From assembly GCA_018398765.1 (NCBI GenBank), contig JAHBMJ010005204.1:7309-48857 (forward strand): DNA of 41,549 nt, in the 5' to 3' direction. Made by a program: the position numbers and the translations under genes. This stretch comes from Chromera velia (taxonomy: Eukaryota; Sar; Chromeraceae). The notes below the pieces were generated by a model. That model saw only the letters and a program-made list of their open reading frames with translations, did not search any database and was not told where the DNA came from. Shown here piece by piece: positions 22,131 through 32,297 of this stretch (positions are counted from its first letter, which is position 1; the number at the start of each line of letters is the position of its first letter).

Positions 22131-23187
22131 ATGTATATCGTCCTAGATATCGTTAGTGATGATGCAGATTAGGGCTGGGAAAAGGTTCATTGAGAAAAGG
22201 TTCAAATCTTAAAAAGTGAACCTGTTGAACCTGTTTTGAACCTATTGAACCTGTTGAACCTGTTTTGAACCTGTTTTGGAGGCCAGACGCGCGGCTACTG
22301 GCACAAGGCCGGCCAGGCCCGCGCCGCCCGCGGCCAATATAAGTGAAATAAGGAGCCGGAGCCGCGCGCACAGCAACTGTCCCCAGCCGGTTCAATCTAT
22401 TGTGTCGGATAGACGCATGTCATCATATGTTAACATCATATGTCAGCTGGGTGGGGAGCAACAGGCCGGGCCGGGAGCAGCAGGTCAAAGAGGCGGCGGT
22501 GTATGGAGGGGGAGGGGGGGGGCGGGGGCCGCGGGGCAACCGGTGAGCAGATGAAAGAAAGAAAGAAACGCTGTGACAGTCTTATGTTGACTAAATTATC
22601 ATGATTGATACGATCATATAAATTTAATTATGGCATTTTCCAATTTTTTCAAGCTTTTTTGATTACTAATTTTCGACTATAAACAGTGAATAACTTGAGA
22701 CTAACACCTAATATGAACGTAAATATTGATTTAAACGATTTAAAAACACTACTAAGGCATAGATTCTATAATAAAACGTTCTAAAAATGCATTTAAGCCT
22801 AATTTAAAAGCATAAAATAATACGAAAAAATGAGGTTTCTATTAATTAAAAGTGAACCTGTTTTTGAACCTGTTTTTGAACCTGATTCAGGTTCATTACT
22901 TCGAAGTGAACCTTGAACCTTTTCCTAGTACTAATGCAGATGCAGCGGCCAGCCATGAAAATGTGTTCAACAAAAAGCACGAGTCGATACGGCGTGGGGA
23001 TGATACTGAAGTGGCTGCAGAATTTACGAAAAAGGAAGGGCGGATGCAAGTCAATGTGAATAGAAAACAAGAAGACATGGTTAGTTTTTTTGATAGACAC
23101 AGCAAAGAGAAGAGAGAAAAGTCTGGTGACAGTACAGTTGAACAAGGGAAAAAAGATCGGTTGGTCCGTATTCAACAAAGTCGATGA
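22131..23187 (+). pseudogene. small ORF of the outer element, interrupted by the nested element
   Basis: The ATG at 22131 opens a frame that reaches the target-site copy at 22162-22169. The same frame resumes right after the second copy at 22942 and runs to the TGA at 23185-23187. Before the nested insertion it would have been a single ORF of about 95 residues. The second part is rich in Lys, Glu and Arg and contains DMVSFFDRHSKEKRE. No similarity is recognised. Frame agreement on both sides supports a real former ORF. Confidence 0.5.
22170..22933. mobile_element. nested hAT-like element (764 bp), a second family
   Basis: Left end TAGGGCTGGGAAAAGGTTCA; the right end, reverse-complemented, is TAGTACTAGGAAAAGGTTCA, matching at 17 of 20 positions. 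The 8-bp duplication ATGCAGAT flanks it exactly (22162-22169 and 22934-22941). Many subterminal copies of GAACCTGTT/GAACCTGTTTTT lie inside both ends, as expected for transposase-binding sites. The middle (about 22270-22550) is very GC-rich against AT-rich surroundings. No transposase ORF is seen. Confidence 0.85.
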
Positions 23188-23479
23188 TGGAATGGTGAAG
23201 ACACTAGTAGAGACACTAGTAGAGACAAACGTACAATAACAACTAGAACTAGAACTAGAGTTGAAACTAGGGTTGAAACTAGGGTTGAAAGATGTTTAAA
23301 ACTTTGAGTTGAGTAATAAGTTCGCGAGGAAGTTAGTTTAAAAGTACTTCTAAAAGGTGCTCCTCTAGGTGCTCCTAGAGATGCTCAAGGAAATCCTTCG
23401 TAGAAAAAAAGAAAAAAAAAAAATCTGGAAGGGTCTATTTTTTTTTTTTTTTACCACTGTGCGTCGCCTAGACATAAAG

Positions 23480-24168
23480 TAGAATTGATTCAAAAAAAAA
23501 ATTTGATTGATTGATTGATTAATTAGAATAATGATTAGAATAATGAATCGATCTCTTGATCCGATATACAATTTATAAATCCACTCGATTTGTTTGTCTA
23601 TAAAATCCAAAATTTTAACTTTATACAGTTTTTTTTACTGACATTAGTCACATTACTGTTTAATTTTCTGCACATGCACCCCTTCCTAATACCCCCTCAC
23701 TTTTTTAGTATCATATCATGATTCATGTATGGCCGGATAAACTTAGTCTGCTACTCAGTATATACGACGACTACTACTATATGCGCTATACTATACGTTA
23801 TCTATAGTAAGTTACATTGTCTCATAACCTAGCTCACAACATACTGGGATACGTTTTGCACATTATGCAGCACATATGAGATCATTAAGGATTATTAACT
23901 AGATTATTAAAGCTAGCACTCGCATACTAAAGCTAGATCATCTGACCTTTATCAGCCTAAGTTCTAGCAACCACTGCAGGCCAACCAGATTTAGTGACAG
24001 ACTATAATTTTCATGACTGCTTTCATGAGCGAGTTCACAATTTTTTTAGTAAATATTTCGATTATCAATCCACATACATGCTAACAAAGATGATATTGCC
24101 CAGATACTTCTGCTACTGCTAGTTGTGTGATGTTTTCCTTGACCGCTGCAGTACGTCAGCTTTCATTT
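23480..24168. other. AT-rich intergenic region
   Basis: No gene or strong repeat seen between the hAT element and the 3' end of URM1. Confidence 0.6.
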
Positions 24169-24776
24169 TTACCCTCCATGAAGCGTTGAGATAAACGATA
24201 CAGAGTCACCGTCTGACAGTTCAGTGGCTGGACCGCTCTCTATTTCCCAGTCAGTGTCGTTAATCAACACCAAGATACCCGGCCGTCTGCAATCAGTCAA
24301 AAAGGTTGCAGGGGCAGAATCCACCTTTTATGAGGTCCAATAGGCAGAATGTTAAGTCGAATGGCAAACACGGGAGCAAGAAAATCACTCCAGAGTCAGG
24401 GAAAGGGGCTCCCATCAGATGAAAGATTTCAAAGGAAGGAAACATTCATGAGCAGAAGTTCTCTTTTCAGATTCTCTCTCCGAATATCCCGGCCACCACC
24501 CTTCTCTCGTCTCCCCAAAAAGAAGACGGCGGCACAGGCAGAGAAACGCCAGACGAAGAAAGGAATGAGAGCGAATGGGAAGGGGGGGCAGATCTGTTGA
24601 CCCGAAAAGAATCAGAGAGAGGGAAGGCCAAAGAAGCAAGGAAAAGCCAAATGAGATAGAAACATGCACACAGACACGGATAGGGACAGCCAGAAAGACA
24701 CAAGTGAAAGGACGTATGACCACACACATAGGGGCAGCAAAAAAATCGAACATACAGCCGCAACGCTCTCTCTCTG

Positions 24777-24807
<31 letters not shown>

Positions 24808-24855
24808 NCTCCTTTTCTTCATGAACACAACAGACAGACAGACAGACAGACAGAC

Positions 24856-24895
<40 letters not shown>

Positions 24896-25704
24896 TATAT
24901 GTTTCTTCTTCTTCTCCCTCCGACAGACAGACAGACAGAGACAGAGACAGAGACAGAGACAGACAGACAGACAGACTGTATCGTCTTTTCTTTCACTTTT
25001 TCTCTTTCTTCATTCTCTTCTGTATGTTTCTCTTTCTCCCTTCTTTTCTTCATATACAGACCGACGGACACACGAACAGACTATATGTTTCTCCTTCTCC
25101 CTTCTTTTCTAAGACGTCCAGACTTTATGGTTTCTTTCCTTCCTCTTCTTCGTGAACACAACAGAAAAAAAGAAAGAAAGCAACAAACGGCAGGCGGACA
25201 GAAAGACAAAAACACAGAAACAGAAAGAAAGACAGCAAGAAGGAAAGAGAGAAGGCAATAGAGTGAGAAAGTGACAGCGAATCAACGACGAAAGAAACAA
25301 AGAAACAAACCCACAGGTTGTCTCCCAATGCAAACAGGTCGTGCCTCTCCTTTAGCATCTGGTCCCGGATGTGCACTATCAAATCAGCAACCGTCACCTC
25401 TGCATGCACATTAGCCAATCAGTCAAAACGATGCATTCAGGAGAGGAGCAGTGCGCGCAGAACGAGAAAGAAGGTGAGGAAGGATAGTGGCATGAGGCGG
25501 AGACGGAGACGGAGGAGACGGACGAACTTTGCTTTGTGCTCTCCAAGACCACCTCGTGCTTCTTCTGTTTGTCCACGAGCAGCTCCAGCCCACCACTGCA
25601 AGCAGATGAGGATTTGAGTGCAAAAATAGTCTTGGCGTTGCCCACACGTATGCAAAACCCATTGCCAGGTACGTGGCGGACCTGAATTCTACCGAGAGCT
25701 TCAT
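24169..25704 (-). CDS. URM1: ubiquitin-related modifier 1 (URM1), four exons
   Basis: Minus-strand exons 25682-25704, 25528-25595, 25315-25399 and 24169-24286 join with matching phases into 97 residues, the normal length of Urm1. Urm1 is a beta-grasp sulfur carrier: its C-terminal Gly-Gly is thiocarboxylated by Uba4/MOCS3 and supplies sulfur for the 2-thio group of the wobble uridine in cytosolic tRNAs, and it can also be conjugated to proteins. Seen: MKLSVEF then GGLELL at the N terminus, [23 protein letters not shown] in the central helix region, [14 protein letters not shown], and the terminal FISTLHGG followed directly by TAA. All hallmark segments are intact, so it should be functional. 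The last intron holds the TCTG-type repeat block. The gene is divergent from SFT2, with two tRNA-Gly genes between. Confidence 0.95.
24773..25180. repeat. (CA)n and (CAGA)n blocks with embedded TCTG-family repeat (antisense copy)
   Basis: A CA tract ends in a single N at 24808. CAGA blocks follow at about 24829-24891, 24924-24974 and weaker later, separated by segments such as actatatgtttcttcttctt and cttcatgaacacaacagaca. Reverse-complemented, these are the same spacer words found in the SFT2 intron at 30570-30830. The whole block lies in the last intron of URM1, in the sense orientation of that gene. Confidence 0.85.
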
Positions 25705-25942
25705 GTTAGAGAGATCGGGTTCAACAGCCTGTCATTCCCTCCTTCAGGTTGTGGCACTTCGGAAAGGATTCAGGCACACAAACTTCGCGCACTCGTTCCC
25801 TGGACAAACGATGCATCTTGCACACAAACGAATCACTTCGTTACACAGAAGGGAGGCGTGCAGAATTGTGCAAACTCTGCCTTCAAAAGCCGTCTACACG
25901 TGCGTGTACATGGCATATCCGCCGGGTTGCCAAAACGAAAAG

Positions 25943-26013
25943 TGCATCCGCCGGGAATCGAACCCGGGTCACATCGATGGCAACGATGTATTCTACCACT
26001 AGACCACGGATGC
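25943..26013 (-). tRNA. tRNA-Gly(GCC), copy 1
   Basis: 71 nt on the minus strand: acceptor stem GCATCCG/CGGATGC with discriminator A, A box TGGTCTAGTGGTAG, anticodon loop TTGCCAT closed by a CATCG/CGATG stem (anticodon GCC), and B box GGTTCGATTCC. A TTTT Pol III terminator follows within a few bases (aaaa at 25938-25941 on plus). No intron. Confidence 0.95.
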
Positions 26014-26089
26014 CGCTGGGAAGCCAAAAAATGTTCCGGATTTAGTCAACTCTTGACAAGATCTACTCAAACGAATTTCTTGACAAAAG

Positions 26090-26160
26090 TGCATCTGCCG
26101 GGAATCGAACCCGGGTCACATCGATGGCAACGATGTATTCTACCACTAGACCACAGATGC
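26090..26160 (-). tRNA. tRNA-Gly(GCC), copy 2
   Basis: Identical to copy 1 except for one acceptor-stem pair: GCATCTG/CAGATGC in place of GCATCCG/CGGATGC, so both strands of the stem changed and pairing is kept. Same 71-nt length, A and B boxes and anticodon GCC; a TTTT terminator follows. Separated from copy 1 by 76 bp. Confidence 0.95.
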
Positions 26161-26577
26161 TTGCGGCGCAGCGGCCGAAGTTCGAGCTTTGTGGTTGAGC
26201 AGAAAAGATGTTTTGAGGAGGGCACTCATGCACCGATACAGTCCGATCTTCAACAGCTTTCTATAGCCAACCACAAAAAACTTGCGACTCCCATCATTCA
26301 CGCTCTCTTTTCTGCTGCTGACCCCTTCTGTCCGGCTGACATGGTTTGATGAACACCATATGAACACCAGTAGACCAGACTTTCTAGCTTCTTTCCTCCT
26401 GTCCTCGGTCGGAGCTTTGTTGTAATCCCTCGCTGGCTGGCTGACTGAGTGGTTGGAACATCCGGCCGTCTCCTGTTGTCTGTTGCCAAAGTCGTCGAGC
26501 GAGATTGAAGGAACCCTCTTCGTTCGGCTGCGTGAGTCTCAAACATTAGCTCGGCAGCGTGAGATCCGTTTGCTGCC
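26161..26577. promoter_or_regulatory. upstream region of SFT2 and of the tRNA genes
   Basis: 417 bp between the tRNA-Gly copy 2 and the SFT2 start codon. The SFT2 promoter and 5' UTR must lie here. No coding signal and no clear core-promoter motif is visible. Confidence 0.4.
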
Positions 26578-29500
26578 ATGTCATCGTCTAATAACTTTGA
26601 CAGCTTTGCTGCCAACCTGAACTTCTACCAGGCCCCCCCAGGCCAACCGACAGCAACAACAGGGCAGACCGCCTCTTCCAACAACCCCAATGCAAAGTTG
26701 ATGGGGTTCATGAATCCCTTCGCAGGAGGGGGGGAGAGTCCGACGAATGCCGCGAACGAGGCGGGAGAACCTGAGGAGACCCAGGGCCTCGTTGGCATGG
26801 CACAGAAGGGAATTGCAAAGGCAGCAGCGGGGCTGGGGAACATGGGAGAACGGGCACGAAACATGGCGACAGGGGCGAGCGGGGCAGTGGAGGAGGCCAG
26901 CATGACACAGACCCGACTCATCATGTTCGCAGTTGGAGCAGCCGTGGGGTCCTTGTTCATGTTTCTTGCCTTCATGTTTCTCCCAATGTCAGTCAGTCAG
27001 CCAAGCCGGCAAGCAGTGAGGTAACCTCGATCTGCTTTGTCTTCTCCCGCCCCCTGCTGTCAATCTCCTTCGCCCGACTCCTTCCGAGAAACTCTCATGC
27101 ATTCGGCACGTCCTTCTCTCTAGTGTCCTTCCCCTTCTCTGTCTGGAGCATATGTGTGTCCGTGGCCATGCGGTGCGTTCCATCTGAAATCTCATCCGAC
27201 GCTCTCCGGGTGTCTCTGTTCTCGTACCCCCCCTCCTCTCTGTCTTGATCGTGTGTCTGTGGGCGCCTGTCCCTTGCTTTTGCTCCCCTCCCCAAGGCAA
27301 AGCGTATGGTTTGCAATTCGTTTGACTGTGCGCTTGTTTGCCCATGGCACTCTTCTCCCTCTCTCCCTCTTCCCTTTTCGTTCTCTTTCTCGTGAGCTCT
27401 GCTGCCAACTTCCCCCCAAGCAGCTTGTTAGGCTCTGTGCCTTGGCTCTTTGTTGGGACACAGCGTATGCAAGAGCGTGCGTGATGGTGTAAGGGCCTGA
27501 CAATGTGCGTGCGAGCAGGCACTTCTGCTTTCCTGCCCCCATTCTTGGTTCGTTTTTTTGCTACATGGATATGCCTTTCTCTTGTGCTAGCTTGCTTTCT
27601 TACGTTTGCTCCTTACTGTTGCATGTAACTGCCTTCCTGCAGGCTTGTGATTGCACCCTCTAAATTTGCCCTTCTGTTCACCTCGGGTTCTTTGTGCTTT
27701 ATGGTGTCCATCGCGTCCCTCAAGGGACACCGCGCCTTCCTCTCACACATGATCTCTCGAGAAAGGTCAGTGGGCAGGCAGGTGGGGAGAGTCAGGGCGC
27801 AGGCAGGCACTGGAAATTGGAGGGGAGTTCACTAGAGCAGTGTGTCAGCTTGCAACAACACCTGCCCAGTCAGAAAGGGCTCCGAGAGATACTCAAGGCC
27901 ACCTAGGTGACTCTGGAGGGGGGTATTTGGAGGGGCGGCCATCCTTCATTCTCTTTTTTTCTCTTTTCCCTCGGAGTTGTCCTCATTGACGCTCTCCGCT
28001 CCTCTCGTCCCATTTGTCTCTACTTTCTATTGTCACCCCTGACACTTTTGCTCGCTCTCGCTCTCACTCTCTCAGTCACTAACTCACTGACTTCCGTGCT
28101 TTGCCTGCATGTCCTATGCGTACGTTTATGAACTCCTGGCTGCATGGCCGGATGCATGCGCGTTGTCGAAAGGATGGTCAGATTGACGGACAAATAATTA
28201 TGCGGCAGGATGGGCGTGGAGTTCCTGAAAGTGACCCCAAAAGCAGCAGCAGGGCGCCGGAGAAATTTTGCTTTCTAGGCCCCTCTCGCGGAATGCGTCA
28301 GAGGGAGTCATGGAATCCGGGGGGATGGATGGATGGATGGATGGAAGGATAGATGGATGGGTGGATAGATGGATGGATGGATGGATGGGTGGATGGGTGG
28401 ATGGATGGATAGATGGATGGATGGATGGATGGATAGACAGATGGATGGATGGATAGATGGACGGATAGATGGATGGGTGGATAGATGGAAGGATAGATGG
28501 ATGGATAGATGGATGGGTGGATGGATGGATGGATAGATAGATGGATGGATAGATGGATGGGTGGATGGATGGATAGATGTATGGATGGATGAATGGATGG
28601 ATGGATGGATGGATGGATGGATAGATGGATGAATGGATGGATGGATGCATGATGGCATGCATGGATCGGTGCTTGCATGCAGGCTTCCGTTCAGTACTTG
28701 CTACGTCCTGTCCCTCGGCCTCACTTTGTGGTCTACTCTCTACGCACGGTCGTATCTTTTGGTGGGTCTCCGTCTGTCTCTTTCTCTTTCTGCCTGTGTC
28801 TGTCTGTCTATCTGTCTGTCGGGAAAAGTGAAGTGAAGAAAAGACGATATAGTCTGTCTGCCTGTCTGCTAGCCTGTCTGTCTGTCTGTCTGTCTGTCTG
28901 TCGGAAAAAGTGAAGTGAAGAAAAGACGATATAGTCTGTCTGTCTGTCTGCTAGCCTGTCTGTCTGTCTGTCTGTCTGTCGGGAAAAGTGAAGTGAAGAA
29001 AAGACGATATAGTCTGTCTGTCTGCCTATCTGCTAGCCTGTCTGTCTGTCTGTCTGTCGGAAAAAGTGAAGTGAAGAAAAGACGATACAGTCTGCCTGTC
29101 TGCTAGCCTGTCTGTCTGTCTGTCGGAAAAAGTGAAGTGAAGAAAAGACGATATAGTCTGTCTGTCTGCCTGTCTGCTAGCCTGTCTGTCTGTCTGTCTG
29201 TCTGTCGGAAAAAGTGAAGTGAAGAAAAGACGATATAGTCTGTCTGTCTGCCTGTCTGCTAGCCTGTCTGTCTGTCTGTCTGTCTGTGGTTGAACGGTTG
29301 GTTCCGGCGTCTCCTCGTTTGGCTTTCCCACAATCCGAACGGGAAGATTTGGAGCCATCGGGATCACCGACCGTACGTCCCACCCCCTCCTGGCTTCCCA
29401 GGGAACCCAATTTTTCCACCAGCGCAAAGGATCCCTGCAGCTTCCCCTGACGAAGAAAATAGTAACAATAGAATTCCAGCCCCATCTCCCAGCCGCGCAG

Positions 29501-30610
29501 TCCCCCACAATAGAAACGATGACGAGGAATGGAAGTGTCCAAAATGTAAAGCGACCTTCTCAAGCGAACGAGGTCTGACGACCCACCAAACCCACCCCAA
29601 CGGAAAGAAGAGGTGCAAAGAGAACATCCAAGCAGCAGCAGTACTTCACGAGCCCCCTCCCCCCGCCCCCGCCCCCGCCCCCGCCCCCCCGCAGTCTTCT
29701 TCATCTTCCAATCCGGACCCGAACCCTCCCCTCCCACCTCCCTCCCTTCCCTCTTCTTCTTCCTCCTCTTCGTCGTCCTCCTCCTCCTCCTCAGCTATCG
29801 CAGCAGCATTGCCGAATCCTCCGGCTTCCCCCGAAGACCCTCCCCCTGAAGCCCCACCATTATCGCAACCCCCCTGGAGAAGGTCGTCACCAGGAAAATC
29901 AAGAAGGCTGCACCGAACAGAAGAGAACGAGCCAGAGCCAGATGCAGCCGCCGCCCCCGATCCCATGCCAGCCCCCGTCTCCGCCCCAGCCGCAGAACCC
30001 AATTCCGCCTCGGCTTCTGCTTCTGCTTCTAGCGACATCCCCCACCGAGCTTCCACGCATGACCAAGAGCATCAAAACCCGTCCCCTTCAGAACCGGAAT
30101 CCTGAGAGAGAGAAGAGGTTCTGGAGAAGGTTTTCGGCCCCACCAGCACCGTCGCTCTTTCGGTATGGGACTTTGAGAGTTTCGTTACCGCCGAAAGAGT
30201 CCTCCCGCAAGATACGAAGACACAGCATCAGAAGAATCCCCCTCCGCAGGGACGCCCCCCCACCCCCCCACCCCTGTCTAAAGACCATGACGGTGCCGGT
30301 CCCCACGTGCAGTTTTCTTTTTGTCTTTTTTCTTTTTTTCTTTTTCCTTTTTTATTTGTTAAGTTTTCTTGTCCTGTATTTGTTTCTCTTCCTTGTCTTG
30401 AGTGGAAGCAGCAGAGGAGTAGCGTGTGAAACCAGTGATCACGTGAAAGTATGTCGGGAGGTGGAGAGGCAAGGGGCGCTTAACTCTCACCTTTCGGGCC
30501 CCCTGCCCACGTTGTTTGATTGTTGGTGCTGTTCTTTTGTCTTTGTTCTTTCTTTCTTTTTGTCTGTTGTGTTCATGAAGAAAAGAAGGGAGAAGAAGAA
30601 GAAACATATA

Positions 30611-30642
<32 letters not shown>

Positions 30643-31740
30643 GAAACATATAGTCTGTCTGTCTGTCTGTCTGTCCGTCCGTCCATTCGTCTGTCTGTCT
30701 GTCTGTCTGTCTGTCTGTTGTGTTCATGAAGAAAAGAAGGGAGAAGAAGAAACATATAGTCTGTCTTTGATTATTTCTTTCTTCTTTGTCTGTTGTCTTC
30801 GTAAAGAGAAGGAGGGAAACAGAAAGCACCATAAAGTTTGTCTGTCTTTTTGTCAGTCAGACTGTTGACACGTGTTTCCTTCCGTTTCTTTTTTCTTTCT
30901 AAGTGTTCGTGCGATGTCCAGACGCACGAACAGAAAGGCAAGCAGAACAAATGAGAGAGATACACGCTGACACACATCACACGAGAAGACTGAGTGGGGG
31001 CCGAAAAATACATCGGGGCTCTTAAAGAAATGGGGAAATGGGCAGAAAGGGCAGTGAAACGCGCAGAACGCAAAGCATCCAAATACCCAAATACGCCTAT
31101 CCACCACCGCTTTTGACTGTCCCGCTCCTTTCCTGTCGCACCGGGACGGGCTAGGGGTCAGTGATCTATTTATTGCCTTCATTCCCTCTTCTGCTGCCGT
31201 CTCTCCTTTTTTTCCAACATCTTTCCTTCCTGCCGCTGTCTCTTGCAGACTCTTCTCTTCTCCCTCCTTCAACTCATCTCGTTGGCATATTTTATGATGA
31301 GTTATCTTCCAGGTCGGTCGGTCGGTCAGTTCCATCAATTTGCATTTTTTGAGTGCATGAATTCGTGCGCGGACAAAGTTCCTCCCCCCCCATCGGGGAT
31401 TCTTCTCTTCAAAGGGATCCCTTGCAGCTCTTTGAATTGTCCTTGATCAGCTTCTGGATGCTCCGGACGTCCCTCACTCCCCTCCGGAGGTTGCGCGTTT
31501 GTGCCCTCTGGCTGCTGTCTAATGTGCCTCTCTGCACTTCTCTGTTTTCCTTTTCGACTGCCCTTTTTACATGTCAATCAGTGACACACCTTCATCGGCT
31601 GAAACCTAAACACGAATTTAAATTGCGTGTCTGCAGGGGGTACACGGACTTTAAACTTTCTGGGGGGCATGTGCTGGGGGTTCATCTCAAAGCTCATCAC
31701 AGGAAGGTCTGGATCACAAGGGACCCCCTTGCCCTTGTAA
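26578..31740 (+). CDS. SFT2: SFT2/Got1-like vesicle transport membrane protein, five exons
   Basis: Exons 26578-26987, 27643-27765, 28683-28761, 31249-31312 and 31637-31740 join with matching phases into about 259 residues. SFT2 proteins are four-helix Golgi membrane proteins involved in fusion of endosome-derived vesicles with the Golgi. Seen: a polar N terminus of about 115 residues, then membrane segments [58 protein letters not shown] and [20 protein letters not shown], with the family landmarks KF.LLFT.GS, the Thr-Leu-x-x-x-Tyr region and YLPGG near the C terminus. The extra-long N terminus is unusual. The stop is TAA at 31738-31740. Intron 3 (28762-31248) is nearly 2.5 kb and contains the TCTG minisatellite and a LINE-like insert in sense orientation; intron 2 contains the GGAT array. 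Confidence 0.9.
28319..28655. repeat. (GGAT)n array
   Basis: About 335 bp of GGAT units with scattered GATA, GGGT and GACA variants, in intron 2 of SFT2, ending about 30 bp before the exon 3 acceptor. Confidence 0.95.
28795..29286 (+). repeat. TCTG minisatellite with six copies of a 'AAGTGAAGTGAAGAAAAGACGATATAG' type core
   Basis: Six higher-order units of about 65-90 bp. Each has a near-identical core (gaaaa-gtgaagtgaag-aaaagacgata-tag) followed by TCTG repeats interrupted by a constant gctagcc word. Cores start near 28822, 28904, 28982, 29060, 29125 and 29207. The array lies in SFT2 intron 3, in sense orientation, and stops exactly where the LINE-like ORF begins. Confidence 0.9.
29287..30540 (+). 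mobile_element. LINE-like fragment with zinc-finger, Pro/Ser-rich ORF
   Basis: Open frame 29290-30105 with no usable ATG near its start, so it is 5'-truncated or an exon. It encodes a basic N-terminal part, a zinc finger (CPKC...[12 protein letters not shown], about residues 84-103, with a further Cys after KKR), then long Pro, Ser and Ala stretches. After the TGA at 30103-30105 the same frame continues as coding-like sequence ([18 protein letters not shown]) for about 60 more codons. Finger proteins with this Phe-x-Ser-x-x-Gly-Leu pattern occur in the first ORF of non-LTR retrotransposons of the R2/NeSL type. No reverse transcriptase is present. The fragment sits between TCTG microsatellite arrays. 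Confidence 0.4.
30545..30865 (+). repeat. (TCTG)n blocks with the 'GTTCATGAAGAAAAGAAGGGAG' type spacer
   Basis: At least two copies of a spacer reading tgttgtgttcatgaagaaaag, then aagggagaagaagaaacatatag, each followed by TCTG repeats (30613-30642, 30655-30718, plus short ones), and a third degenerate spacer at about 30775-30830. In SFT2 intron 3, sense orientation. The spacers recur reverse-complemented in the URM1 intron. Confidence 0.9.
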
Positions 31741-32297
31741 AGGGGGGGGGGGAAGAGGGGGAGAATTCAATGAGAAGAAGCATCGCTCGACAAGGGGTGT
31801 TTCGAGGGGTCACCGTGGTTGCCCGGTATGTCCAGATGCGGAAAGCTCTCGGGAAAAGCTTTCTTTCGAGATGCCATTTCCTTCAAAGAGATCTTCAAAA
31901 TACATAGTTGCTAACGTGTTGTTAATTCTAGGTGTTGTTATCAATGATAATAATGATGATGATGATCGAGGTTAAAGCCTAGGAATTTAGCCTAGGTTAA
32001 AGCCAGCGAGCTACTAGGCACTAGACTAGGCAAGTCATAAACTTGGCATACTAAAGGATTGATTGTACAGGATTACATTATGTTCGGGGCCGGAGCTCTA
32101 GACCTGCGTGCCAGTTATCTGACGTCCGCCTTACACCATATATTCATGCACATTACTCCACACCGTGCACGCATACATATAATGACACATCTCATCATGA
32201 CACATGAATTTCTTACTTTGCACTTCAAACTTCAAAACCATTCCTACTGCCAACAAACATGGATGTAGTTGAATTACGGTCCCGGAATAATATTAAG
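31741..32297. other. intergenic region downstream of SFT2
   Basis: Nothing recognisable apart from short repeats of cctaggtt/taggcac words at about 31970-32030 and a GATGAT run near 31950. Confidence 0.5.

Larger units (their letters stand above)
21913..23471. mobile_element. hAT-type element, family A (1559 bp with nested insert)
   Basis: Both ends carry CTAGGCGACGCACAGTGGTA as inverted repeats, each followed inward by a long A run, a spacer of about 20 nt and a T run. The exact 8-bp target duplication ACATAAAG lies at 21905-21912 and 23472-23479. The termini match the MITE at 7674-7917. Without the nested element (764 bp plus its 8-bp duplication) the original was about 787 bp. No transposase domain is visible, so it is non-autonomous or decayed. 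Confidence 0.9.

Noticed and set aside
22276-22554. 92-residue ORF in the GC-rich core of the nested element
   Set aside because: Composition follows the GC-rich repeat, with no domain or start context to support it.
24575-25261. 228-residue plus-strand ORF with Thr-Asp-Arg-Gln repeats
   Set aside because: It crosses an N and consists of CAGA repeats antisense to the URM1 intron.
28198-28678. Open frames encoding His-Pro-Ser-Ile repeats on the minus strand
   Set aside because: They are read-through of the GGAT array inside an SFT2 intron, with no non-repeat coding support.
28795-29286. CRISPR-like array (repeated core with spacers)
   Set aside because: The spacers are themselves TCTG repeats and the setting is a eukaryotic intron; this is a minisatellite.
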